This document shows, one piece after another, positions 35,694-44,057 of a stretch of DNA of 64,000 nucleotides. The stretch is from NCBI GenBank assembly GCA_963780135.1, contig CAWAAR010000003.1, forward strand, positions 3,348,001-3,412,000, read 5' to 3'. Under the pieces are notes generated by a model. That model did not search any database and was not told the DNA's origin. It saw only the letters and a list, made by a program, of their open reading frames with translations. Position numbers and translations under genes: made by a program. Numbering within the stretch: position 1 is the stretch's first letter; each line of letters begins with the position of its first letter. The stretch comes from Clostridium_AM sp963780135. Its GTDB lineage: Bacteria; Bacillota; Clostridia; Clostridiales; Clostridiaceae.

Positions 35694-38684
35694 ATGAAAC
35701 CCTACAGTATACTAAATAACGTAATATTTTTAGATATAGAAACCACTAGCACTGATAACAAAATCATAAAGATCTGTGCTGTTAAAATAAAGAATAATGT
35801 TGTTACAAAGTTTAATACTTTAATTAATCCAAATAAATTAGTAGCACTAAGCACTTCTGATCTTTTAAGAGGAATTATACAAAAAGAACTAGATAGTGCG
35901 CTGCAGTTAAAAGATGGAATTAAGAAACTAGTTCACTTTATTGAAAACCTTCCATTAGTCAGTTATGATAAAGACTTTGAAAAAAATCTTCTTAAGGTAG
36001 ATAATGAATTTTTAGATCTAATAGAACTTCTTGCCATGCTTTTTCCAGAGCTTAGGTCCTTTGATCTTCAATATTTATTAAAGAGGTTTATTCCTGATTA
36101 TAAAGAGGAAAATTGTATAACTCTTAATTATGTAGAAGATATAATACTTATGGTTAATTATGCAATAAGCAGCTTTTATTATGAAAATGGTTATTCACTG
36201 CCCATGAGCATTGCAGAAATGGAAGTATGGAGCTGGTATAAGCATCTTACAAAGGTAAATATGAAGGATGTAAAATGCTTCATAGAAAATAAAACTATTG
36301 AACTTAAAGAGAAATCTAATGAACCATATCCTATTTTTGCACTGAAAGATTATGAGAAGCTTTTTGAGCATAAAGAAATTTGGAGAAGAAATGGAAGAAG
36401 CTATACCTTAAGACCACAGCAAAGGGATGCATCAAAGTTTGTAAGAGAAGGACTAGAAAAAGGTAAAATTACAATAATGGAAGCACCAACAGGACTTGGA
36501 AAAAGCATGGCTTATTTGCTGCCAGCTTCCATATATACATATACTAGAGAAGAGAAAGTTATTATATCCACTAACACGAAGGGATTACAAAATCAGCTGG
36601 TAGAGAAGGATATTCCTAATCTTTTAGAAGCATTAAATATAAAAAGAGATGTAAGCTATACTTTAATAAAGGGAAAAAGTAATTACCTTTGTTTTGAAAG
36701 GTTCAGAGATATAGAATATCCAAGCGATATAAAAACTCTTATTGGCTATGTTTATTTAAAAAGACTCATAATAGAAAAAGGCATTGGAGAGGTAGAAGAA
36801 ATAAACCCTGTTATAATAGAAAAGTTTAATTTAGATTTCTTAATAAATCAGTGTAATTGTGACTCAGAACTTTGTGATGTGGGAGTCTGTAAGTATAAAG
36901 ATCGGTGCTATTATGCATCAAGAGTTGAATCACTAAAGGAGTCTAAGCTTATTGTTGTAAATCATTCCTTATTATTAAAGTGGCCCTATAAAAGTATTGT
37001 TCCTCTTGAAAATATTGTGGCAGACGAAGCACATAATCTCACTCAGGAAGCCTATGATGCGTTTGAAAGCACTTTGGTTTCTTATGAGTTTGAAAAATAT
37101 CTAAAAGAAATATATAACAGTGCAGAAAAAAGTGGATATCTATATTATTTATCAAGAAGGACTAAAAAGGATGCTCTGCCTTTAAGCGATATAGAGTCAT
37201 GGATAGAGCAGTGCATAAATCAAATGGGGAATATTAAAGCTGCCTTTGAAAACTATATATCTACTAGCGGTATAAGCAAAGATTACAATATAAAGGATCA
37301 TTTAAATAAAAACAATCCTAAGATATCAGGTATAATAAAATATTTAGAATATCTTAAAGAAAATTTAGGTATTTTGAATATAAATTTAGAGAAGGCAGTT
37401 TCTGTTTTAAAAGATATATCTACTCTTCAAAAAGATAAAAGGCTTAAAATATTAATAGAAAAAGTGGAAGGTATAAATGGGTATAGTAGGCTCTTAGAGA
37501 ATATAATAACTCAAAACGAAGAAGGACATTGTTTTTACTTTGAAGTAGATAAATTCTTTAGATGGTGGAAGATATCTAGTATTCCTTTAGATGTATCAGG
37601 TGCTTTTTATGAAAAAGTTCTAAGTAGCGCTAAGAGCTGCCTTTTTGTATCTGCAACTTTAAGTTCAGATACTGGCTACAATAATTTGAAAAATACCTTA
37701 GGAATAAATATTGCAAAATCCCAAAATAAAGAAATAGTAGAAGTTCCTCCTATAAAGCCTGTGTTTGACTATAAAGGTAAGAGTGCAATCTATGCTGTAG
37801 AGAATATTGACCCCAATGATATCGATACTTTTTCAGAAGAAATGAAAAAATTTGTTATTAAACTTTTATCTAATGTTGAAGGTAATATTATTATTCTTTT
37901 CACTAGTAGAAAAAGGCTTGATGCATTCAAGGAAGAAGCTTCAGAAAATTTAAAGGCTTTAGGGATAAATATTGTAGATGGGAAAAAGGATATAGAAAAG
38001 TTAAAATCTAGAGAGGAAAGATATATTTTGCTGGGATCAAAGGGATATTTTGAAGGAATAGATATTCCAGGAGACGCTATGACTACAGTTATTTTAGATA
38101 AAGTGCCTAATATCAATAGTAAGGAGCCCTTTTATAAGTCTTTAATAGAAAATCAAGTTGAAAGAGGAAAAAACTATTGGCAATCTTATGCAAAGGTGAA
38201 TTTTCCAATTGTATCTATAGATTTAAAGCAGATTTACGGAAGAATCATAAGAACTGAATATGATTATGGTGCCTTATTTATTATGAGTAAATTTGATAGT
38301 AATAACCCAACAGTAAAAAGGATTGAAAGTCAGCTTCATAATGTTCCTATTATAAGAAAAGATGGATGTGAAATCTTTAGAGATTTAAAGATAAGGCTTG
38401 CAAGATGGAAGCAAATAAACCTATATAAGATAATGAAGGAAGTTAAGCCTTCTTTAAAAAAAGCTATTTTAGAGAAAAAGACTCTTAAGAAAAATATGTT
38501 GCTTACGGAAATTGAGAAGCTCATAAATGAATTAATGTCCCTAGAGTACAGCAAAAGAAAGTTGAAGTACGATGTAAATATTTATTTAGTTAATGGAGTA
38601 AACATTTATATTAATGGTGAAGAATTAAAATTAAGTGTATCAAATAGATCTAAAATTACTCAGTATTTTAAAGATATCATTTAG
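35694..38684 (+). CDS. dinG: DinG-like ATP-dependent helicase with N-terminal exonuclease-like domain
   Basis: 996 aa. Residues about 1-165 resemble a DnaQ-type 3'-5' exonuclease: FLDIETT (motif I) is present. The later motifs (LVSYDKDF instead of HN-x-x-FD, NYVEDI) are degenerate, so nuclease activity is doubtful. The Rad3/XPD-type helicase follows. It has Walker A APTGLGKS (about 263), a cysteine group for an iron-sulfur cluster (about 333 and 385-405), DEAH (about 444), VSATL (about 653) and QIYGRIIR (about 846). Role: DNA repair or R-loop removal. Confidence 0.88.
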   Translation: MKPYSILNNVIFLDIETTSTDNKIIKICAVKIKNNVVTKFNTLINPNKLVALSTSDLLRGIIQKELDSALQLKDGIKKLVHFIENLPLVSYDKDFEKNLLKVDNEFLDLIELLAMLFPELRSFDLQYLLKRFIPDYKEENCITLNYVEDIILMVNYAISSFYYENGYSLPMSIAEMEVWSWYKHLTKVNMKDVKCFIENKTIELKEKSNEPYPIFALKDYEKLFEHKEIWRRNGRSYTLRPQQRDASKFVREGLEKGKITIMEAPTGLGKSMAYLLPASIYTYTREEKVIISTNTKGLQNQLVEKDIPNLLEALNIKRDVSYTLIKGKSNYLCFERFRDIEYPSDIKTLIGYVYLKRLIIEKGIGEVEEINPVIIEKFNLDFLINQCNCDSELCDVGVCKYKDRCYYASRVESLKESKLIVVNHSLLLKWPYKSIVPLENIVADEAHNLTQEAYDAFESTLVSYEFEKYLKEIYNSAEKSGYLYYLSRRTKKDALPLSDIESWIEQCINQMGNIKAAFENYISTSGISKDYNIKDHLNKNNPKISGIIKYLEYLKENLGILNINLEKAVSVLKDISTLQKDKRLKILIEKVEGINGYSRLLENIITQNEEGHCFYFEVDKFFRWWKISSIPLDVSGAFYEKVLSSAKSCLFVSATLSSDTGYNNLKNTLGINIAKSQNKEIVEVPPIKPVFDYKGKSAIYAVENIDPNDIDTFSEEMKKFVIKLLSNVEGNIIILFTSRKRLDAFKEEASENLKALGINIVDGKKDIEKLKSREERYILLGSKGYFEGIDIPGDAMTTVILDKVPNINSKEPFYKSLIENQVERGKNYWQSYAKVNFPIVSIDLKQIYGRIIRTEYDYGALFIMSKFDSNNPTVKRIESQLHNVPIIRKDGCEIFRDLKIRLARWKQINLYKIMKEVKPSLKKAILEKKTLKKNMLLTEIEKLINELMSLEYSKRKLKYDVNIYLVNGVNIYINGEELKLSVSNRSKITQYFKDII

Positions 38685-38844
38685 AGTAAAGTTTACAAAG
38701 AATTTTAGGCTGTTTTTTCTATAAATCATTATATTAAAATCTTATAGAAAAGGTTTAAACTATTGGTATTTAATATGGTTATAGAAAATTTATCCCTGTA
38801 ATGATAGAATTCAAATATGGACATAAGATAAGGAGTTGATCTAA

Positions 38845-39894
38845 TTGATTAAAGAACAAATGACACCAAAAGAAAGAGTGCAGGCTTTTTCTAAAGGGGA
38901 AGAAATTGATAGGATAATATGCGTACCTGATATGGGAGTTACTATGGTACCTTTTATTGGAGTTAAAGCTAGAGAATATTATCATTCAGCACAACTTATG
39001 GCAGATTTAGAAATAGCTTTATTTAAAAGACTTCACCATGATGGTGCAAGTATATCCACTAGTCTTAGAGGCGTTGCTGAGGCTATGGGAGCCAAAATAG
39101 GATATCCTGATTATGGTATCTCCTATTTAATAGAACCAGCAATCAAATCTGTAGAGGAAATAGAATCTCTTAAAATTATTGATCCTCTAAAAGATGGTAA
39201 CTTGCCAGTTTTAATTGAAGCTATAAGACTCACTAAGAATGCACTTATAGATGAAGTAGATGTTGGTGCTGCTATGTCAGGGCCTTTTAGTGTTGCAGCT
39301 TCTGTAGTGGGAACAGAAAACCTATTAAAATGGATAATTAAGTGCCCTGAAAAGGTTCACACTTTAATGGATATAATAGCAGAATGTAATAATAGGTATA
39401 TAGATGAAGTTTCTAAGTTAGGTGTATCTATTGGATTTGCAGATCCAGTTTCATCCACTAGTCTTATAAGCCCAAAACAATTTAGAGAGTTTTCGTTACC
39501 TGCTCTTAAGAAAAATATTGATAGAATAAAAGAAAAAACAGGAAGTTCTCCTGGAATACATATCTGTGGCAAAAGCAAAGATATCTGGGAAGATGTTGTA
39601 AATGCAGGTATTTCTAATTTCAGTATTGATAATGATGAGGATATAGAAGAAGCTAAACAAATGATTGGAGACAGAGTGGTTATTACTGGAAATGTTCCAC
39701 CAGTGGATGTTGTATATGCTGGAACAAAAGAAGATATTTTTAACTCGGTTAAAGAATGTATTAGAAAAGGACATGATTCTAAAAAAGGTTATATTTTGAG
39801 TACAGGCTGCCAAATTCCAATGAATACACCAATAGAAAAGGTTGAAATGTTTATGGAAGCTGGAAGAACCTATGGTAAATATCCTTTAAAATAA
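38845..39894 (+). CDS. Uroporphyrinogen decarboxylase-family methyltransferase (MtaA/CmuA-like)
   Basis: 349 aa from TTG 38845 with AGGAG 9 nt upstream. TIM-barrel of the UroD/MtaA family. Zinc-site residues are visible: H-x-C in HICGKSKDIW (about 238) and a C-terminal cysteine in STGCQIPM (about 321). Those mark corrinoid methyltransferases rather than heme-pathway UroD. No corrinoid protein or partner methyltransferase gene is adjacent, so the methyl donor and acceptor are unknown. Confidence 0.85.
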   Translation: MIKEQMTPKERVQAFSKGEEIDRIICVPDMGVTMVPFIGVKAREYYHSAQLMADLEIALFKRLHHDGASISTSLRGVAEAMGAKIGYPDYGISYLIEPAIKSVEEIESLKIIDPLKDGNLPVLIEAIRLTKNALIDEVDVGAAMSGPFSVAASVVGTENLLKWIIKCPEKVHTLMDIIAECNNRYIDEVSKLGVSIGFADPVSSTSLISPKQFREFSLPALKKNIDRIKEKTGSSPGIHICGKSKDIWEDVVNAGISNFSIDNDEDIEEAKQMIGDRVVITGNVPPVDVVYAGTKEDIFNSVKECIRKGHDSKKGYILSTGCQIPMNTPIEKVEMFMEAGRTYGKYPLK

Positions 39895-39910
39895 TGACTA
39901 GCAAACCGGA

Positions 39911-39952
39911 AAAGTCCAAGTCTCAATAAATTTGAGGCTTGGACTTTTTATT
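39911..39952 (+). terminator. Rho-independent terminator
   Basis: AAGTCCAAGTCTCAA pairs with TTTGAGGCTTGGACTT, then a T-run, after the methyltransferase gene. Confidence 0.88.
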
Positions 39953-40119
39953 GACTTGCATAAGTTTATGCAAGGTATTTAGTTTAGCAGTTTCTTATAG
40001 AAACCTAGAATAATTTACCAAACATTTTAAAAAATACAAAATTAGTTAAGTTTAAAAAAGTATAGGCGATAATAATCTAGGTAGAATTTACTAAAATTAC
40101 ATGAGAGGGATGAATAAAC

Positions 40120-40716
40120 ATGTCAACAGGAATAGGAACTAGCTATAGTAATTATTATACGCAAACATCCAATAATTCTATAAATAGTAATTTAAATAAA
40201 ACTACAATTAGCAGTACAACAGATAAATCAGCTAAAACAGCTTCAAAAGATGAGTATTTTGAAAATCTTCGTAGTGAATATTCTAATACTCAAATAAACA
40301 TGAGTGATTCATATTTATTTAAAAAAAGTGATGTAACTTACAATTTTTCTCCAAAGTATATAGAAAAAGCAATGAAGGACCCAAAAGTAGCTGAAAATGT
40401 AAAAAGATTGTTAGATGAAGCACCATCATTTCCACAATATCTTAATACTCATAAATATATGCCAGACGGTAGGGAAGTAACTAGTGTGAGTTTTGTAGTG
40501 GATGAAAATGGTGGAGTTAGTTGTAAATGTGAATATAAAGAAAAAAAATCTAAGGACACAGATGACCTAAGTGATGTGGAGAAATTACGTAGAAAGAAGC
40601 TGAAAGAATTAAGAGAAGGAAGTTCAAAAATTACTAGACAGCAGCAATCATATTATAATAATTCAGCAAAAACTTCTGACATCTCAGACATAAATCTTTT
40701 AAGTACCACAATATAG
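40120..40716 (+). CDS. Hypothetical Ser/Asn-rich protein
   Basis: 198 aa, GAGAGG site upstream. No signal peptide or TM. The N-terminal 45 residues are Ser/Thr/Asn-rich, as in secreted flagellar-type proteins. A more ordered middle (about 70-140) holds FSPKYIEKAMKDPKVAENVK and VTSVSFVVDENGGVSCKCEY. A charged helical segment and Ser-rich tail end it. I think DUF6033-like proteins in clostridia look like this, but that is a weak recollection. Its stop codon lies inside the duplicated terminator segment. Confidence 0.7.
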   Translation: MSTGIGTSYSNYYTQTSNNSINSNLNKTTISSTTDKSAKTASKDEYFENLRSEYSNTQINMSDSYLFKKSDVTYNFSPKYIEKAMKDPKVAENVKRLLDEAPSFPQYLNTHKYMPDGREVTSVSFVVDENGGVSCKCEYKEKKSKDTDDLSDVEKLRRKKLKELREGSSKITRQQQSYYNNSAKTSDISDINLLSTTI

Positions 40717-40767
40717 TATTATTTTAAATTTTAGGGAGAAGGGGAAATATACCCTTCTCTTATTTAT
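40711..40767 (+). repeat. Direct repeat with terminator, copy 1
   Basis: About 56 bp, nearly the same as 41712-41768. It contains the stop-codon TAG of the upstream gene and the hairpin GAGAAGGG/CCCTTCTC (40736-40759) with T-rich tail, so it works as a terminator. Confidence 0.8.
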
Positions 40768-40861
40768 ATGGAAAATTTAACATTATGGATATTAGTTAAA
40801 TATTTTGTTATAATACCCTAGGTGATAAAATGATTTTACAAAGGAAGAGAAGTTATAAAAT

Positions 40862-41653
40862 ATGAGATTAGATAAATTTTTAGCAGAATCATCTGTTGGA
40901 AGAAGGAAAATTGTTAGGATTTATATAAAAGAAGGTTTGGTTAAAGTAAATGGAGAAGTTATAACAGAACCTTCAATGGACATTGACGAAAACTCTGATG
41001 TTATTAAGTATCTTGGTAAAGTAGTTACTTATGCTGGAAAAGTATATTATATGTTTAATAAACCTGCTGGATGTATTACTGCAAGAAAAGATGCAGCTCA
41101 CAAAACAGTATTTGATTTTTTTGATGATGATAAAATGAATGGAGTATTTCATGTTGGAAGATTGGACAAAGATACAGAAGGGTTATTGTTACTTACTAAT
41201 GATGGTGAATTTGAACATAAATTAATGCATCCACAAGAACATATCGAAAAAACTTATTTTTTTTGGGCTTTAGGTTCTTTAGATGAGAAAAGCAGGAATC
41301 AATTAGAGCAGGGAATTTACATAGGAAAAGGTGAAATACTAACAAAACCTGCAAAAATAGAAGTGCATAAATATGGAATGTATAAAGACTTTAAACATGA
41401 AATGCCCATTGACAATTTAAGCAGTATAGATTCAAAGAAGTATAATCAGCCAGTTGTCTCTGGCTATCTTACTATTACAGAAGGACGTAACCATCAAGTA
41501 AAGCGTATGTTAAAGGCAGCAGGCTGTTATGTTGTATATTTAAAAAGGGTTTCTGTGGGAGGCTTAATGTTAGATGAATCAATGGAAAAAGGTCAGTATC
41601 GGCTCTTGACAGAAGTGGAAATTCAAAAACTAGGTATTGGAAGAGTAATTTAG
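40862..41653 (+). CDS. RsuA/RluB-family rRNA pseudouridine synthase
   Basis: 263 aa. N-terminal S4 RNA-binding domain (about 1-50), then the catalytic domain with GRLDKDTEGLLLLTND, where D102 is the nucleophile. FNKPAG and GRNHQVKRMLKAAG are the other family motifs. It isomerises a specific uridine in rRNA; which site cannot be told. The gene is exactly bracketed by two near-identical terminator-bearing direct repeats. Confidence 0.9.
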   Translation: MRLDKFLAESSVGRRKIVRIYIKEGLVKVNGEVITEPSMDIDENSDVIKYLGKVVTYAGKVYYMFNKPAGCITARKDAAHKTVFDFFDDDKMNGVFHVGRLDKDTEGLLLLTNDGEFEHKLMHPQEHIEKTYFFWALGSLDEKSRNQLEQGIYIGKGEILTKPAKIEVHKYGMYKDFKHEMPIDNLSSIDSKKYNQPVVSGYLTITEGRNHQVKRMLKAAGCYVVYLKRVSVGGLMLDESMEKGQYRLLTEVEIQKLGIGRVI

Positions 41654-41711
41654 GTCCTTTAAATAAAAACGCACAAAACCCATTAAGTTGAAAAAAATGT
41701 AGAAGATAAAA

Positions 41712-41768
41712 ATATAGTATAGTTTTAAATTTTAGAGAGAAGGGGAAATATAACCTTCTCTTTTTATT
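41712..41768 (+). repeat. Direct repeat with terminator, copy 2
   Basis: Matches 40711-40767 over about 56 bp with some five or six differences. The hairpin GAGAAGG/CCTTCTC (41737-41760) is followed by TTTTTATTTT and terminates the pseudouridine synthase gene. Confidence 0.8.
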
Positions 41769-41823
41769 TTGACTAATAACTCATTTTCAGACTACTTTTA
41801 TCAAGGAAAAGCTGGTATTTTTG

Positions 41824-42711
41824 TCATGCGAAAGTTGAGTTTCTAACTAACTCCAAAAAATCACTCATGGGTTTAGTAATGTATTTATCTTTATGCCAAA
41901 ATAACTGACGATATACACTAACCTCAAATTCGGGAATCCGTATTGGGACAATCGTACCCTTTTTTATTTCTTTTTCTATAATAAAAAGAGGCAGATATGA
42001 AACACCTTTATTTCCAACCACAAAATGACGTATTAGATCTGTACTACCAATTTCCAAATAAGGACGGAAATATAGACCTTTTTTGGCTAGTTGCTGAGAA
42101 AGTTCATAACTGTAACCAGCATTGCACTCTGTCATAATAAGCTCCTCTGCTAAAATTTCCTCAATAGAGACTTCTCCTTTTTGAGTCAAATAGTTTTTTG
42201 GAGAAGCAACAAAGTATACTTTATCTTCCTGAATGCTTTTTCCAATCCATTCGTGGTCAATGACATTTTTGTCAATAATATAAGCCAGGTCTAATTCATT
42301 ATGAATCATTAGGTCAAAGATAAAGTCTCTTGCTCCTGTTTTTATACAAATACGCATATCAGGATGCATCTGATGGAACTTCTTAATTATTCTTGGAAAT
42401 GAAGTAGATAAAATGGATTCAGAAGTGCCTATTCGAATAACTCCTGAATATAACTTTTCATTCTTAAGTCCTGCTTTTGCTTCTTCCGTATAAAATAAAA
42501 TTTTTCGGGCATATGTAAGAAATTCACTTCCCTTATCTGTCAGATATATGCTTCTTCCAATCCTATCAAATAAAAAAACTCCTAAATCCTTTTCTAACTG
42601 CTTAATCTGTATTGTGACGGCTGCCTGGGTGTAACCCAGTTGTTTCGCTGCTTTGGAAAAGTTCATTTTTTCAGCAGCCACAAGAAATGTATTGATCTCT
42701 CTTAATTCCAT
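41824..42711 (-). CDS. LysR-family transcription regulator
   Basis: 295 aa. Winged HTH at about 1-60 (NTFLVAAEKMNFSKAAKQLG, TQAAVTIQIKQLEKDLGV), followed by the periplasmic-binding-like effector domain. Divergent from the DUF554 membrane-protein gene across a 169-bp gap holding a palindrome, the standard LysR arrangement; so it probably controls that gene and itself. Effector unknown. Confidence 0.9.
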   Translation of the reverse strand: MELREINTFLVAAEKMNFSKAAKQLGYTQAAVTIQIKQLEKDLGVFLFDRIGRSIYLTDKGSEFLTYARKILFYTEEAKAGLKNEKLYSGVIRIGTSESILSTSFPRIIKKFHQMHPDMRICIKTGARDFIFDLMIHNELDLAYIIDKNVIDHEWIGKSIQEDKVYFVASPKNYLTQKGEVSIEEILAEELIMTECNAGYSYELSQQLAKKGLYFRPYLEIGSTDLIRHFVVGNKGVSYLPLFIIEKEIKKGTIVPIRIPEFEVSVYRQLFWHKDKYITKPMSDFLELVRNSTFA

Positions 42712-42765
42712 TATTCACCATCCATAAATAATTTTTAATAATAATATTAAATATATTAAATTTTC

Positions 42766-42789
42766 ATATCATAGGATTAATGATATAAT
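42766..42789 (+). promoter_or_regulatory. Palindrome over -10 of DUF554 gene
   Basis: ATATCAT-N7-ATGATAT (42766-42786), whose right arm runs into TATAAT (42784-42789). Candidate LysR-regulator site in the divergent gap. Confidence 0.5.
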
Positions 42790-42880
42790 CTAAAATAAAT
42801 AAAGTCAATACTAGCAGCAAGAGTTATATAGTGATTTAACAGAATGCTGCTGATATAACGAAAGATAAGAGGAGTATATT

Positions 42881-43609
42881 TTGAGAGGATTAGGTACAAT
42901 CATAAATACTATAGCTGTAATCATTGGAAGCGGTATTGGTTTGTTTCTTAAAAATGGAATGAAACAGAAAATGCAGAATATCTTAATGCAGGCCTGTGGT
43001 GTGGCAGTAATCTTTATCGGTATTGCTGGAACCCTGCAAGGTATGATTACTATACATGATGGAAGAATAGAAACAAAAGGAACCATGCTTTTAATTTTTT
43101 CATTAGTAATAGGAAGTTTTATTGGACAGATATTAGATATTGAAAAATGGCTGGATGCTTTGGGTGAAAAAATTAAAAGTATTGCAAGAGCAAAAGAGGA
43201 CAATCAGTTTGTAGAAGGTTTTGTTAATACATCACTTATTATCTGTGTGGGCGCCATGGCTATAGTTGGTTCAATACAGGATGGACTTAAAGGCGATTCT
43301 TCAATGCTCATTGCCAAATCTATTTTAGATTTTGTCATAGTTTTGGTTTTTGCTTCTACCCATGGAATTGGTGTTATGTTTTCTGCCGTTGCAATTTTTA
43401 TGTATGAGGGAAGTATTACATTTCTTACCGTTTTTATTGGTCCCTTTTTAGGAAATACACTAATTGCAAATATGTCTTTTGTAGGATCAGCACTTATTTT
43501 TTGTGTTGGTGCAAATATTGCATTTGGAAAGAAGTTTAATGTAGGAAATATGTTGCCAGCACTTTTAATTCCTGTTGTGTATGAATTGATTTCGAATTTT
43601 ATTAAGTAA
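42881..43609 (+). CDS. DUF554-family membrane protein
   Basis: 242 aa from TTG 42881, with AAGAGGAG about 6 nt upstream. About seven hydrophobic segments, including the opening GLGTIINTIAVIIGSGIGLF and a second half related to the first, typical of DUF554 (YdfK-like) proteins. Function of the family is unknown; transport is often assumed. Likely target of the divergent LysR regulator. Confidence 0.85.
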   Translation: MRGLGTIINTIAVIIGSGIGLFLKNGMKQKMQNILMQACGVAVIFIGIAGTLQGMITIHDGRIETKGTMLLIFSLVIGSFIGQILDIEKWLDALGEKIKSIARAKEDNQFVEGFVNTSLIICVGAMAIVGSIQDGLKGDSSMLIAKSILDFVIVLVFASTHGIGVMFSAVAIFMYEGSITFLTVFIGPFLGNTLIANMSFVGSALIFCVGANIAFGKKFNVGNMLPALLIPVVYELISNFIK

Positions 43610-43709
43610 ATAAGAAATCAATATAGCAATAGTCATATACTAATATTATGTGATGGATTTAGTGAGATTTCCATGAAGTTCAAAAATATAATATAAATAG
43701 TGTGAGTGT

Positions 43710-43753
43710 AAAAGATAGTAAGATCTTGTGACAAGATTTTGCTATCTTTTTGT
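43710..43753 (+). terminator. Rho-independent terminator
   Basis: GATAGTAAGATCTTG pairs with CAAGATTTTGCTATC around TGA, with a T-run; about 100 bp after the DUF554 gene. Confidence 0.75.
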
Positions 43754-43754
43754 G

Positions 43755-43988
43755 TTATTTAAATTCTGTAAGGTGAGACCAATATCTTTTAGGCATATAG
43801 TGGCTGCGTAGTTTTAGATTTTTACGTTCTTTTATATTAACAAAGTTATAAAAAGTTTTCCAAAGAGCTTCAAATTCTCCATCTGGTGAAGAGAAAATTT
43901 TAGAATCTTTTCTTTTAAACTCAGTTATGAGTGATTTTTCTTTATTATATATGATTGCTAAATTCCTTTTTAAATCATGAATTATTTA
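43755..43988 (-). pseudogene. C-terminal fragment of the DNA-metabolism protein encoded at 52594-53328
   Basis: The minus strand encodes about 77 residues: IHDLKRNLAIIYNKEK, DGEFEALWKTFYNFVNIKER and MPKRYWSHLTEFK, then a stop. This follows the C terminus of the intact 244-aa protein closely (DGEFESLWKTFYKSVNMKER, MPKRYWSHITELI). A stop codon closes the frame just upstream, and no start exists. It is a truncated, diverged duplicate; the radical-SAM partner gene is absent here. Confidence 0.85.
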
Positions 43989-44004
43989 GATAATAAAGGA
44001 AAAG

Positions 44005-44048
44005 TGATAAAAAATATATGACCTCAAGGTTGTACTCTTGAGATCATA
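44005..44048 (-). terminator. Terminator of the LAL regulator gene
   Basis: TATGACCTCAAG (44017-44028) pairs with CTTGAGATCATA (44037-44048). Read on the minus strand it is followed by a T-run. Confidence 0.75.
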
Positions 44049-44057
44049 GTTGTTAAT

